A stretch of DNA of 64,000 nt from Streptomyces sp. AA1529 (GTDB lineage Bacteria > Actinomycetota > Actinomycetes > Streptomycetales > Streptomycetaceae): the NCBI RefSeq assembly GCF_000280905.1, contig NZ_ALAP01000090.1, positions 1 through 64,000 on the forward strand, written 5' to 3'. Below are positions 41,701 through 49,989 of this stretch, piece by piece. The position numbers were made by a program, and so were the translations under genes. The stretch's first letter is position 1. Every line of letters starts with the position of its first letter. The notes under the pieces were generated by a model. That model was not told the origin of the DNA. It was given only the letters and a program-made list of their open reading frames with translations, and did no database searches.

Positions 41701-43705
41701 CCAGCGCGCCGATCACCTCGGTGACGGTGCGCAGCCCCTGGTCCAGGGCGGTGATCCGGTCGGCGACGGCGGCGGCCTCGGCGGCCGTGCCGGCGTCCCG
41801 GGCGGCGGCGATCAGCTCCTCGATCTCGCGGTGGTGGTCCGCGAACGCGCCTTCCTCGCGCAGGCTCTCGACCGCGCGCAGCCCGAAGGCGGCCAGTTCG
41901 GCTTCGGCTTCGGCCGCCAGTTCGGCGGCGCGCGCGGTGTCGGCGTAGCGCGTCTCGGCGCAGCCGAGCAGTCTGCCCTGGGCGGCGCGCAGCGCGGTCA
42001 GCCCCTCGACCCAGGCGGTGGCCGGGCGGGGCTCGTCGCCGCGTACCCGCCGCACCACGCCGGCCAGTCCGGCTGCCGCGGCCTCCAGTTCCTCGGCGGC
42101 CTGCCGGGTGAGGTCGCGGACGGTCTCGAACTCGGCGAGCACCTGTGCGGCGGTGCCCGCCACCTCCTGGAGCGGGGTGTGCAGGTCGCCGGTCTCCGGG
42201 GCGCCCAGCCAGGGGTGGCTGTCCGCGGTGCGCCCGCAGGCCGCGGCCAGGGCCCGGTAGCGCTCCGCGGTGGGCTCGCCGTGTGCGGGTGCGGCGGTGC
42301 GGGCGACGGCCAGGCACGCGGAGATGCCGCCGACCAGGTCCCGGTTGCCGATCCGGGCCAGCGGTCCGGCGTCCCCGTCCGCCGTTCCTCCGGCGGCGGC
42401 CTCGAACGCGTCGGACACGTACGGGGACGCCCAGGTCTGCACGGTGTGCACCCGTCCGGGCTCCGCGCCGTCGTCGCCGTCCGCGCGCAGCACGGCCAGG
42501 GTGCCGTCGCCGAAGAGCGCGTGCCCCTTGCAGACCAGCGGGGCGGCGAACTCCTGGCGCAGGGTGCTGTAGGACAGCAGCAGGTCGCGGCCGCCGTCCT
42601 CGGGCGCGTGGAAGGCGAAGAGCACGTCCTCGCCGTTGGGGGCCCGCAGCGCGGCCTCGAAGCCGAACCCGGCGGTGTCCACCGCGTCGAAGGTCTTCCA
42701 CTCGCCCGAGGCCAGGTAGTAGCCGCCGGGGAAGACCACACCGCCGTCGCCGGGCAGTCGGCGGCAGGCCGTGCCGATCCCGTCCAGCCGGACCACCTGC
42801 CGGGTGAGCGGGTCGACGACCAGGTAGCGGCGCTGCTCCTCCTTGTAGGGCCGCACCCGCAGCAGGACGAGCGGGCCGACGGCGGCGTGGGCGATCTCCG
42901 CGTCCGCGAGCGACTGGAGAGCGTCACCGACCGGCTCGCGGTACAGCTCGCCGGCGTCCGCGGCGCCGGAGCCGTCCACGGCACCGGTCCCCGCCCCGTT
43001 ACCGGTTCCGGTGCCGTCCCCGTCCCCGTCCCCGTCCCCGACGGTGAGGAAGCCGCCGACCGTGGAGACCCGGATGCCGTCGCCGATTGCGGCATACGGA
43101 CGGCGTCCGGCGACGTGGTCCTCGCGGGTCGCCTCGGTCCACGCCAGATCCGGCTCGGGCGGGGCCGTGTGGTCGCGCTCGCCGCGCGCGTCCAGGAACC
43201 TGGCGCTGCCGCCGTCCGGGGCGAGCTCCCAGCGCAGCACCCGGATGTCGGCGGGGTTCTCGCCGGTCTGGAAGACGGCCAGCAGCCTGCCCTCGACCGG
43301 ACGCAGCCGCAGCAGCCTGGCGTGCCGGTAGTAGCGGTGCAGCGCGGCGAACTCGTGCCGGAAGTCGGCGTCGTCCAGCAGTCCGGGCACCGCGTCGGCG
43401 GGCAGCGGGTTCAGCTCCCGGTCGTGGAGGGCCAGCACGTCGCCCGGTTCGGTCCGGCCGTCCGCCGAGGGCGGCCCGGCGTGGCGGCCGAACAGCAGCA
43501 GGTCCCCCACCGCCACCACGTCGCGCGGCAGGCTCGGCCGTTCGCTGTGCAGCCGCCCGGTGCCGGTCAGCGCCATCCGGCGGGCGCCGAACTCCTCGGT
43601 GCGCAGCACATCGAGCGCCTCGGCGCGGCGGGCGAGTTCGGCGGCCTGCGCGGCGAGCCGGTCGCGCAGCACCTCGTACGTTCCGGTGTCCGGACCGGTC
43701 TCCAT
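38732..43705 (-). CDS. Very large AAA-type ATPase (annotated in relatives as DNA repair ATPase)
   Basis: 1657 residues from ATG 43705. The N-terminal 470 residues are a beta-rich repeat-like region. Long helical/coiled segments follow (about 490-850), rich in Ala, Glu and Arg. The ATPase lies near the C terminus, with Walker A SPPGYGKTTLLEY at about residue 1298 and Walker B NTLLYVDDIQH at about 1360. A conserved AGNPYTGSGSRFRIPDMLAN follows. An acidic repeat GDGDGDGDGTGTG sits near residue 225. The family occurs across actinobacteria and some proteobacteria; the DNA repair label is not experimentally secure. It is encoded downstream of the flotillin gene (85 bp gap), suggesting a membrane-linked assembly. 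Confidence 0.85.
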   Translation of the reverse strand: METGPDTGTYEVLRDRLAAQAAELARRAEALDVLRTEEFGARRMALTGTGRLHSERPSLPRDVVAVGDLLLFGRHAGPPSADGRTEPGDVLALHDRELNPLPADAVPGLLDDADFRHEFAALHRYYRHARLLRLRPVEGRLLAVFQTGENPADIRVLRWELAPDGGSARFLDARGERDHTAPPEPDLAWTEATREDHVAGRRPYAAIGDGIRVSTVGGFLTVGDGDGDGDGTGTGNGAGTGAVDGSGAADAGELYREPVGDALQSLADAEIAHAAVGPLVLLRVRPYKEEQRRYLVVDPLTRQVVRLDGIGTACRRLPGDGGVVFPGGYYLASGEWKTFDAVDTAGFGFEAALRAPNGEDVLFAFHAPEDGGRDLLLSYSTLRQEFAAPLVCKGHALFGDGTLAVLRADGDDGAEPGRVHTVQTWASPYVSDAFEAAAGGTADGDAGPLARIGNRDLVGGISACLAVARTAAPAHGEPTAERYRALAAACGRTADSHPWLGAPETGDLHTPLQEVAGTAAQVLAEFETVRDLTRQAAEELEAAAAGLAGVVRRVRGDEPRPATAWVEGLTALRAAQGRLLGCAETRYADTARAAELAAEAEAELAAFGLRAVESLREEGAFADHHREIEELIAAARDAGTAAEAAAVADRITALDQGLRTVTEVIGALEAGDAAVRTAVLERVSEVAGGLNRARATAEARRRALLASESRAEFAAEFALLGQSLTAALAAGDTPQQCDTQHARLLAKVEDLERRFAESPDFLADLDAKRAELNDAFAARKQALADARARRTEQLVGSAERTLATLARRAAELADSQELAAFFTSDPMADAVRRTAGALRESGEPARAQELEDRLSTARQEAARALRDRGELYLDGGSVLRLGRHRFAVNSQPLDLTLVPDGDGLALTLTGTDYRRPVTDPELLADRALGERLLPSESAEVYRAEHLAARLLDEHGPQVLGAAEDLPGLVRQAARDAYDEGYERGVHDHDAVLVLRTLLELHEGAGALRHEPGARAAAQLFWTHGTTPGQRGAWTRRAVSLARAGETFGPVEAGAGLRDELAHAIGVFGREQPAAAGAGVRPEAAADYLLHELTGNPAGFVLSGAARTLLEKFRHSIGPDLHDGHLADLAALDTLTERHQLAIAWLSSHARSTGSGATPGDLAEAAAAQLCPELERYDGDAPLVRTTTGLLGAHPRIRDGELTVRIDEFLARTAAFRAEAVPAFRAHQRRRARLVARERDRLRLADHRPQALPGFVRSRLIDEVWLPLIGENLAKQLGTDTGAGALGGLLLLLSPPGYGKTTLLEYVAERLGLLLVKVNGPALGSEVTSLDPAQAPHATARQELEKINLALKTGSNTLLYVDDIQHTAPGFLEKFIPLCDGTRRVEGVWEGAPHTYDLRGKRFAVCMAGNPYTGSGSRFRIPDMLANRADVWNLGEVLTGKQDAFALSFVENALTSHPVLAPLAARPRADIELLVALARGASEARADRLSHPCPPAELDRILAVLRHVLAVRETVLAVNRAYIASAGQTDATRTEPPFRLQGSYRTMNKIVQRVQPVMNDAELGALVEDHFTAEAQTLTADAEANLLKLAELRGVLDGDRADRWAEIKRGYVRTQALGDTDTDPMARAVAALGLLADRVAAVEAALLRQPGTRAPERG

Positions 43706-43790
43706 CGCGGGCTTCCTTCCTCGGGGCGGGTGGGTCGGGGCCGGGGCCGGCCTGTACGGACGCGGGCCGGCCCCGGCTCGGGGCTGCGGG

Positions 43791-45863
43791 TCAGTCCCGG
43801 CCGCCGCCGTGCGCGGCGGCGGTGCGGCCGTCCCCGTTCAGCTCGGCCAGCGGCATGTCCGCCAGACCGAGCTCGCGTGCGCTCGCCAGCAGTTCGCCCA
43901 GCCGGCCGGACTGCTGCCCGCCGTCGCCCATCAGCTTCGTCAGCAGCGCGGAGACGGTCAGGTTCTGCACGTCGCCGGTGCTGAAGGAGCCCAGCACCCG
44001 GGTGAGGTCGCGGGTGAAGTCGGCGGAGCCGTCCAGCCACGGTCCGGCCAGGGCCTGCGCGGTGCGGGAGTTGTCGACGAAGCCGTCCACGCTCTTGCCC
44101 AGCGAGACGGCGGAGACGAGCCGGTCGAAGAAGGCGGACTCGCCGCCGACGATGTCGATGTCGGCGCTCTCCAGCCCCTTGGCCAGCACCGCGGCCTGTG
44201 CCTCGGCGAGCTGCCGCTGGGTGTCCAGTCCGGCCAGCCGCACCTCCTTGTCGGCCTCCAGACGCAGGCGGTACTCCTCGTGGGCGCGGGACGCCTCGTC
44301 CAGGGCCGCCATCGCCGCCGCCTTCTCCGTCAGGCCCGCGGCCTCGGCCTTGAGCGTCTCGCCGACCGCGGCGGCCTCCGCCTCCGCGCGGGCGCGGGCG
44401 CCGTCGGCCTCGGCGCGCAGCCGGGCCGCGACGGCCTCGGCCTCCGCCCGGCCGGCCTTCTCGATGACCTCGGCCTCCTTGTCGCGCACCTGGATCTCGG
44501 CGAGCCCGGGTGCGGCGTTCTCGGCCTGCACTCCCTCGGCCAGCCGCGCCTTGGCCTTGGCGTCCAGGTCGGCGGCCTTGAGCCGGGCCTCGGAGAGGGT
44601 GAGTTCCTCGGCGGCCCGGTGGGTGGCGGCCTGCTCGGCGGCCTCGGCCGCCTTGATGTCCTTGACCAGCTTCTCCTGCGCCTCGGCCTCGGCCGCGATG
44701 ACGAGGGCCTGCCGGTCGCGCTCGGCCTCCTCGACCGTGCGCAGCTTCTTGATGGACTCCTCCTGCTCGGCGACGGTCCGGTCGACGGCGACGCGTTCGC
44801 GGATCACCTCGGCGATGTCCCGGCGCTGCGCCTCGACCTCCTTCTCCGCCGAGATGCGGGTCAGCTCGGTCTCCCGGTCGCGGGCGATGACCTCCAGGAG
44901 GCGGTCCTTCTCGATGCGCTCGTTCTCGATGGCGATGACGCGTTCGCGGTTCTTCTGGGCGACGGCGATCTCGCGGTTCTGGTTCTCGCGCTGCACCCCG
45001 AGCTGCTCCTCGGTGCGCAGGAACGCGGCCTGGGCGCGCTGCCGCTCCTCCTCCACGACCCGGGCCGTCTCGGCCTCCTCGCGGGCCCGCACGGTCTCGA
45101 CCTCGCGCTTCTGCTTGGTCTCGGCGTCCGCCTGGCGGCGCTCCAGTTCCAGGATCGCCTCGCGCGCGTCGACGTTCTGCCGGGTGATCTCCTTCTCCTC
45201 GCCGCGCTGGAACTCGTTGGTGCGCACGTGTTCGGCGGCGGTCAGCTCGGTGATCTTCCGGATGCCCTGCGCGTCCAGCACGTTGGCGGCGTCCAGCTGG
45301 GCCAGCGGCGTCTGCTCCAGGTAGTCGATGGCCGCGTCCTCGAGGCTGTAGCCGTTCAGGTCGGTGCCGATGACCTGGATGATGCGGTCGCGCAGTTCGT
45401 CGCGCTTGGTGTACAGGTCGGCGAAGTCGAGCTGCTTGCCGACGGTCTTGAGCGCCTCGGAGAACTTGGCGTTGAACAGCTCCTGGAGCGTGCCCTTGTC
45501 GCTGGCCCGCTCGGTGCCGATGGCCTGCGCCACCTTGATGACGTCCTCGACGGTCTTGTTGACCCGCACGAAGAAGGAGATGCGGATGTCGGCGCGGATG
45601 TTGTCCTTGCAGATCAGCCCGTCCCGACCGGTGCGCGAGATGTCGATGGTCTTCACCGAGATGTCCATGACCTCGGCCTTGTGCAGGACGGGCAGCACGA
45701 CCTGCCCGGTGAAGGTGACGTCGACCTTGCGCATCTTGGAGACGATCAGCGCGCGCCCCTGCTCGACCTTGCGGAAGAGCCGGGAGACGACCAGCAGGGC
45801 TGCGAACACGATCAGCAGGACGACGGCGACGAGCACGCCGAGCCCCAGGTTGAAGGTTTCCAT
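43791..45863 (-). CDS. Flotillin-like SPFH protein (YqiK type)
   Basis: 690 residues from ATG 45863. An N-terminal membrane anchor (LGVLVAVVLLIVFAALLVVS) is followed by the SPFH/band-7 domain (GRALIVSKMRKVDVTFTGQV, VMDISVKTIDISRTGRDGLI, NVLDAQGIRKITEL). A coiled coil of Ala/Glu/Arg repeats then covers about residues 200-560, and a C-terminal oligomerisation region ends in a flexible tail. Flotillins form membrane scaffolds of functional microdomains. It is in an operon with a YqiJ-like gene upstream and the giant ATPase downstream; the YqiJ-YqiK pair is conserved in other bacteria. Confidence 0.92.
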   Translation of the reverse strand: METFNLGLGVLVAVVLLIVFAALLVVSRLFRKVEQGRALIVSKMRKVDVTFTGQVVLPVLHKAEVMDISVKTIDISRTGRDGLICKDNIRADIRISFFVRVNKTVEDVIKVAQAIGTERASDKGTLQELFNAKFSEALKTVGKQLDFADLYTKRDELRDRIIQVIGTDLNGYSLEDAAIDYLEQTPLAQLDAANVLDAQGIRKITELTAAEHVRTNEFQRGEEKEITRQNVDAREAILELERRQADAETKQKREVETVRAREEAETARVVEEERQRAQAAFLRTEEQLGVQRENQNREIAVAQKNRERVIAIENERIEKDRLLEVIARDRETELTRISAEKEVEAQRRDIAEVIRERVAVDRTVAEQEESIKKLRTVEEAERDRQALVIAAEAEAQEKLVKDIKAAEAAEQAATHRAAEELTLSEARLKAADLDAKAKARLAEGVQAENAAPGLAEIQVRDKEAEVIEKAGRAEAEAVAARLRAEADGARARAEAEAAAVGETLKAEAAGLTEKAAAMAALDEASRAHEEYRLRLEADKEVRLAGLDTQRQLAEAQAAVLAKGLESADIDIVGGESAFFDRLVSAVSLGKSVDGFVDNSRTAQALAGPWLDGSADFTRDLTRVLGSFSTGDVQNLTVSALLTKLMGDGGQQSGRLGELLASARELGLADMPLAELNGDGRTAAAHGGGRD

Positions 45864-45982
45864 GTGACGACCTCTGCGAAGAAGGAGCGGCTCGGGGAGC
45901 CGGTGTGCGGCGGTGGCCCGGTGGCCGCGGTCCGGCCGGGCGGCCGGTGCGCGCGCATGGCGGCGCGGCGGTCCGGGGTGTT

Positions 45983-46011
45983 CGGTGGTGCGGTGGTGCG
46001 GTGGTGCGGTG
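45983..46011. repeat. Tandem 8-bp repeat CGGTGGTG
   Basis: Three and a half head-to-tail copies lie in the 158-bp gap between the flotillin start and the YqiJ-like stop. It is low-complexity sequence with no evident function. Confidence 0.8.
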
Positions 46012-46021
46012 ATCCCGTGGG

Positions 46022-46636
46022 TCAGTCGAAGGTGCGGCGCGGGTCGAGCGCCGGGTCGAAGGGCGCCACCCAGAAGAACTCGCCCGCGGTGTCGTAGGCG
46101 TACAGCAGGCCGGTGCTGCCCGATGTCAGCCGGGCGGTCCCGTTCTGCCGGACCTGGACGAGCGCGCTGGAGCCGTCCGCTGCGGTGACCTCGGCCTGGC
46201 CGAACCGGGCGTCCACCCGGCGGGTGCGCACGGTGCAGGTCAGGCCGACGAAGTCGTGGCGTGAGGGGCCCGTTCCGGTGGGCAGCGCCCGGGCCGCGAC
46301 CCGCGCCGCGGCGCGGGCGAGCGGCCAGCCGGCCGACGGTGCGGCGACCAGCAGCACGGCGCCCGCGGCCGCCTGCGGCCCCGGCCCGAGCCCGGCCCGG
46401 TCGAGCAGCAGCCCGCCCGCCAGGCTCAGCAGCCAGGCGACCGCCGTCAGCAGCGAGACCCCGACGGCGGCCGGAAGTCCGGCCAGGCCGGAGAAGACGG
46501 CGCCGAAGGGTGCGGCGGCCTCCTCCGGGTCGACGCTGCCGAGGGCCGCGAGCAGCCAGCCGAGCACGACGACGAGCAGAGCGGCGGAGAACACGACGGT
46601 GGGGAAGGCCGTGGTCGCTTCCAGGAAAGTTCCCAT
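46022..46636 (-). CDS. YqiJ-like membrane protein with C-terminal OB fold
   Basis: 204 residues from ATG 46636, preceded by GGAGGGGACGG. Three membrane segments are visible (TVVFSAALLVVVLGWLLAAL, GVSLLTAVAWLLSLAGGLLL, AAAGAVLLVAAPSAGWPLA). The last 75 residues (HDFVGLTCTVRTRRVDARFG, EVTAADGSSALVQVRQNG) form a soluble NfeD/OB-fold-like domain. In Escherichia coli the equivalent protein YqiJ is encoded beside flotillin YqiK, as here. It probably anchors or gates the flotillin assembly. It is the first gene of the three-gene operon. Confidence 0.82.
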   Translation of the reverse strand: MGTFLEATTAFPTVVFSAALLVVVLGWLLAALGSVDPEEAAAPFGAVFSGLAGLPAAVGVSLLTAVAWLLSLAGGLLLDRAGLGPGPQAAAGAVLLVAAPSAGWPLARAAARVAARALPTGTGPSRHDFVGLTCTVRTRRVDARFGQAEVTAADGSSALVQVRQNGTARLTSGSTGLLYAYDTAGEFFWVAPFDPALDPRRTFD

Positions 46637-46889
46637 GGCCGTCCCCTCCGTCGCCCCCGTTGGCCTCAGCGCCGCACCCCTGCCGGTGTACGGCACCCCC
46701 TGCCGGTGTGCGGCACTGAGGCATCCCCCCGGTTCCCCCCGGATTCCCCCGTGGTTCCCCCCGTGGCAAGCATTCTGTCCGCGGAGCACGCCGCACCGCA
46801 TTGCCGGAACCCGGCAGCGTTCTCTAGGGTCTGCGTGCCGGACGGCGTCGAGGAACCGTCAACGCGGCACCAGGAGAGCGGAGATACGG

Positions 46890-47957
46890 GTGAGTGACGC
46901 TGCGCGCATACCGGAGACCTATCTGGACGGCTACGTCGCGCTGCTGGACGAGGTCTGCCGGACGGGCCGCCGGCTGAAGCGGGACGAGCTGGAGACCCGG
47001 CGCGAGCTGGGGGAACGCGCGGCCGACGCCGGGTTCGGGCTGCGCGATCTGGTCAGCGCGCACCTCACGGCCGCGCGGACGGCCTGGCCGGCCCTGCCGG
47101 GCGACGCCGACAGTCTGCTGACGGTGATGCACCAGGTGGTCGACGCGGTGGCCGAGGGGTACGAGCGCGCCCAGCGGCAGGCGGTGCGTCAGGAGGAGGC
47201 CACCCGGCGGGAGTTCATCGACGACCTGCTGCACGGCCGCAGCGACCTGGGCCGGCTGGCCGAGCGCGCCGAGCGCTTCGGACTGCGGCTCTCGCACACC
47301 CACGCGGTGGCCGCGGCCCGCGGTCCCGCCGACTACGACGAGAGCCACCAGGTGGCGCGCCGGGTCGAACGCGCACTGATCGCCCGCTTCCACGACCGGG
47401 GCATCCTGCTGACCACCAAGGAGGGGCGGATGCTCTGCGTGGCGCCGGGCGACCAGCCCGAGGTGCTCACCTACTTCGCGAAGCAGTGCTACGCCGCGAT
47501 GGACGGCGGCCAGGTGGCAATCGGACGTGTCCAGCCCGGCCCGGGCGGGGTGGTGCAGTCGTATGAGGAAGCCGTCAGCGTGCTGGACCTCGGCGCCCGG
47601 CTGGAGCTGCGCGAACCGGTGCTCTACGCCTCGGATCTGCTGGTCTACCCGGTGCTGACCCGCGACCGGCAGGCCATGGCCGACCTCGTGCAGGCGACGC
47701 TGGGTCCGCTGGGCGCGGCCCGGGGCGGGGTCGAACCGCTGCTGGAGACGCTCACCGCGTATTTCGAGTCCGGCTGTGTGGCGGCGGAGGCGGCCCGGCG
47801 GCTCTCGCTCAGCGTGCGCGCCTTCACCTACCGGCTGGAGCGGATCCACCAGTTGACGGGGGCCAGCCCCACCGACCCCGCGCACCGCTACATGCTGCAG
47901 ACCGCGGTGATCGGCGCCCGGCTGCTCGGCTGGCCCGGTACACCGCTCAGCGCGTGA
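46890..47957 (+). CDS. PucR/CdaR-type helix-turn-helix regulator
   Basis: 355 residues from GTG 46890. The N terminus (ELGERAADAGFGLRDLVSAH) resembles an RsbR-like/sensor helical domain. The middle (HTHAVAAARGPADYDE, REGRMLCVAPGDQ in context) is a GGDEF-derived degenerate domain, as in many PucR proteins. The C-terminal HTH reads LLETLTAYFESGCVAAEAAR followed by RLSLSVRAFTYRLERIHQLT, the PucR signature. A PPOX-type gene follows after 23 bp and is probably co-transcribed. The inducer is unknown. Upstream, 46637-46889 contains C-rich repeated GGTTCCCCCC sequence. Confidence 0.88.
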   Translation: MSDAARIPETYLDGYVALLDEVCRTGRRLKRDELETRRELGERAADAGFGLRDLVSAHLTAARTAWPALPGDADSLLTVMHQVVDAVAEGYERAQRQAVRQEEATRREFIDDLLHGRSDLGRLAERAERFGLRLSHTHAVAAARGPADYDESHQVARRVERALIARFHDRGILLTTKEGRMLCVAPGDQPEVLTYFAKQCYAAMDGGQVAIGRVQPGPGGVVQSYEEAVSVLDLGARLELREPVLYASDLLVYPVLTRDRQAMADLVQATLGPLGAARGGVEPLLETLTAYFESGCVAAEAARRLSLSVRAFTYRLERIHQLTGASPTDPAHRYMLQTAVIGARLLGWPGTPLSA

Positions 47958-47980
47958 CGGGGGCCGGTAGCGTTCCGCCC

Positions 47981-48391
47981 ATGAGTACACAGACGTCGGC
48001 CGGGGTGGATCCCGGCTTCTGGGAGGAGCGCCGCATCTGCTTCCTCACCACGCCGCGCCCCGACGGCACCCCGCACCTGGTGCCGGTCGGGGTGACCTAC
48101 GATCCGCGGACCCGGATCGCCCGGGTCATCAGCAGCCGCTCCAGCAAGAAGGTCCGCAATGTGCTGGCCGCCGGACCCGAGGGGGTGCGCGCGGCGGTGA
48201 GCCAGGCCGAGGGGCGCCGCTGGTGCACTCTGGAGGGCACCGCCGTGGTGCGGGACGACCCGGAGTCGGTGGCCGACGCCGAGGAGCGCTACACGCGGCG
48301 CTACAAGCCGCCCCGGCCCAATCCGGACCGGGTCGTCGTCGAGATCGCCGTCACCCGGGCGCTGGGCACGGCCAGGCCCGCGGGCTGGTGA
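47981..48391 (+). CDS. PPOX-class F420-dependent oxidoreductase family protein
   Basis: 136 residues from ATG 47981. The split beta-barrel flavin fold is visible in FLTTPRPDGTPHLVPVGVTY, VISSRSSKKVRNVLAAGPEG, AAVSQAEGRRWCTLEGTAVV and EERYTRRYKPPRPNPDRVVV. Proteins of this small class bind F420 or FMN and reduce or sequester diverse ligands; the actual substrate is unknown. It follows the PucR-type regulator gene by 23 bp. It is convergent with crcB, with only 18 bp between stop codons. Confidence 0.9.
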   Translation: MSTQTSAGVDPGFWEERRICFLTTPRPDGTPHLVPVGVTYDPRTRIARVISSRSSKKVRNVLAAGPEGVRAAVSQAEGRRWCTLEGTAVVRDDPESVADAEERYTRRYKPPRPNPDRVVVEIAVTRALGTARPAGW

Positions 48392-48409
48392 GGCGGGCCG
48401 CGCGGCCGG

Positions 48410-48793
48410 TCAGCCCCAGACGGCCCGGGCCAGCGCGACGCCCGCGAAGGCGGCCCCGAGTCCGGCCGCCGGGCTCACCGCCACGTTGAGCAGCGCGTAG
48501 CGGGCGGCGCCCTGCTCGGCGAGGCGCAGCGTCTCGTAGGAGAACGTGGAGTAGGTGCTCAGCGCGCCGCACAGCCCGGTGGCCAGCAGGAGCTGCGCCT
48601 GCGGCGCCCCGAGGACCGGGGCGCCGGCCAGCGCGGCGCCGGTGAGCAGGCCCAGCAGCAGGCAGCCCGCGACGTTCACGGTGAACGTGCCCCAGGGGAA
48701 GAGCGCGTCGTGCCGGGCCTGCACGGCCCGGTCGGTCAGATAGCGCAGCGGCGCGCCGACGGCGGCGCCGACGCACACGTACAGCCAGTTCAC
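48410..48793 (-). CDS. crcB: CrcB/Fluc fluoride channel subunit
   Basis: 127 residues, four membrane helices. Motifs include GAAVGAPLRYLTDRAV, PWGTFTVNVAGCLLLGLL and GLCGALSTYSTFSYETLRL, which hold the conserved Asn and Phe-box residues of dual-topology fluoride channels. It is the third gene of the operon; its GTG overlaps the stop of the DUF190 gene (GTGA). A second CrcB at 49167-49619 should pair with it as a heterodimer. Confidence 0.94.
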   Translation of the reverse strand: MNWLYVCVGAAVGAPLRYLTDRAVQARHDALFPWGTFTVNVAGCLLLGLLTGAALAGAPVLGAPQAQLLLATGLCGALSTYSTFSYETLRLAEQGAARYALLNVAVSPAAGLGAAFAGVALARAVWG

Positions 48794-49170
48794 GCGCCCG
48801 CCCCGCCGGACTCCCGGGGAGCGCCGCGGCCCGGCAGGCGGACCGTCTGCACCTCGTCGAGCAGCACCGGGCTCCCCCCGGTCAGGTCCTCCAGTTCGGG
48901 GAGGAAGGCCCGGATCCGGTCGGCCTCGTCGACGATGACGACGGCCACCGGCAGGTCCTCGCTCAGCGACAGCAGCCGGGTGGTGTGCACCATCGAGGAG
49001 GCGCCGAAGCCCTCGATGCCGCGGAAGACGCTGGCGCCGGCGAGCCCGGCCGCGTGCGCCCGGTGCACGATCTCGGCGTACACGGGCCGGTGGTGGTGCT
49101 GGTCGCTCTCGCCGAGCAGCACGGTCAGCCGCAGCGCCGTCCCGTACCGGGCCGGGTCCGCTTCCGTCAT
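48790..49170 (-). CDS. DUF190 protein of the fluoride export operon
   Basis: 126 residues from ATG 49170. The family pattern is RLTVLLGESDQHHHRPVYAE, GLAGASVFRGIEGFGASSMV, HTTRLLSLSEDLPVAVVIVD and FLPELEDLTGGSPVLLDEVQ. DUF190 proteins are small PII-like proteins often encoded with crcB. A regulatory role in fluoride or ion handling is assumed from context. Both ends overlap the flanking crcB genes (ATGA, GTGA), so all three products are made in step. Confidence 0.92.
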   Translation of the reverse strand: MTEADPARYGTALRLTVLLGESDQHHHRPVYAEIVHRAHAAGLAGASVFRGIEGFGASSMVHTTRLLSLSEDLPVAVVIVDEADRIRAFLPELEDLTGGSPVLLDEVQTVRLPGRGAPRESGGAGA

Positions 49171-49619
49171 CCCTGCCTCCCTGAGATCAGCCGGCGGGTG
49201 GTCCCCGCCGCGAGCCCGACCGCGGCCATCGCGCCCAGCAGCGTCAGTGCGAGATAGCCGAGCGCGGTGCCGGGCGCGTCCGCCGCCAGCAGCCGCCGGA
49301 TGTCCACCGCGTAGGTGGAGAAGGTGGTGAAGCCGCCCAGCACCCCGGTTCCCAGGAACGGCCGCACCAGTCGGTGTGCCGCCCATACGTCGGTGATCAG
49401 GACCATGAACACGCCGATGACGGCGCATCCGGCCACGTTGACCCCGAGGGTGGTCCAGGGGAAGGCGTTGTGCGGGGTGGGCCACAGCTGCCCGGCGCCG
49501 TAGCGGGCGCAGGCGCCGAGCGCACCGCCGAGGGCGACCACCGCCACGACGGGACCCTGGCCGCGCAGCGCCACGGGCGTGCGCGGGGGCCGCGCGGGGC
49601 GCCGCGAAAGCCTTTCCAC
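49167..49619 (-). CDS. crcB: CrcB/Fluc fluoride channel subunit
   Basis: 150 residues from GTG 49619, preceded by AGGAG. An Arg/Pro-rich cytoplasmic start precedes the four-helix channel fold: GGALGACARYGAGQLWP, PWTTLGVNVAGCAVIGVF and TGVLGGFTTFSTYAVDIRRL. It is the first gene of the crcB-DUF190-crcB operon and lies downstream of a probable fluoride riboswitch. Its longer basic N terminus distinguishes it from the partner subunit. Confidence 0.94.
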   Translation of the reverse strand: MERLSRRPARPPRTPVALRGQGPVVAVVALGGALGACARYGAGQLWPTPHNAFPWTTLGVNVAGCAVIGVFMVLITDVWAAHRLVRPFLGTGVLGGFTTFSTYAVDIRRLLAADAPGTALGYLALTLLGAMAAVGLAAGTTRRLISGRQG

Positions 49620-49639
49620 ACCTGTCTCCTACTCGCCGG

Positions 49640-49653
49640 GCGCCCGTGGGCGC
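49640..49653 (-). promoter_or_regulatory. Hairpin next to the crcB ribosome binding site
   Basis: GCGCCC-GT-GGGCGC, a perfect 6-bp stem lying between the riboswitch candidate and the AGGAG at 49626-49630. It could take part in expression switching. Confidence 0.4.
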
Positions 49654-49663
49654 GCGTCGTCGC

Positions 49664-49721
49664 AAGCAGGGACCGTTGGCGGCGCCGTCGCCGCGGTTGG
49701 TGTCCGGCGAGCCCCACCGCC
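49664..49721 (-). ncRNA. Candidate fluoride (crcB-motif) riboswitch
   Basis: Reading the minus strand from 49721, GGCGGTGGGGCTCGCC can form the opening stem-loop. ACACCAACCGC and a GC-rich stem follow, then AACGGTCCCTGC, resembling the conserved ends of the crcB motif (GGCGATGGxGTTCGCC and GATGxCxCCTxC). It lies about 45-100 bases upstream of the crcB start in the expected position. The match is by eye and not every consensus base is kept. Confidence 0.6.
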
Positions 49722-49989
49722 GTGCGGGGCCGGGGGCCGCCGCGCCCCCAGGTTAACGCCGCTCCCGCGGCCTCCGCACCCGCGGGAGCGGCGCCGGGCA
49801 GGGGCGCCGCCCGGAAGCCGGGAGGGTGCCCCGGGGAGCAGCGGGGCGCCGGGGACGGGTTCGCGCACCGGGCCGTCCCCCTTGCATGTGTTCGAAAATC
49901 TGGCAGGCTCCCCCCGTCCCATGCCAACACGGGGCGCATTCGGGGGTCTTGACCTCCGCACGTGGCCCGTGCCGTCGAGAGGACCCCCC

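Noticed and set aside
39968..43984. A plus-strand open frame of 1338 residues opposite the giant ATPase gene
   Set aside because: It is a shadow frame of the high-GC minus-strand gene; the opposite frame has Walker motifs and normal protein composition.
49880..49910. LexA-like box (TGTTCGAAAAT) upstream of the secreted endonuclease
   Set aside because: Only one half resembles the actinobacterial SOS box; the second half is missing.
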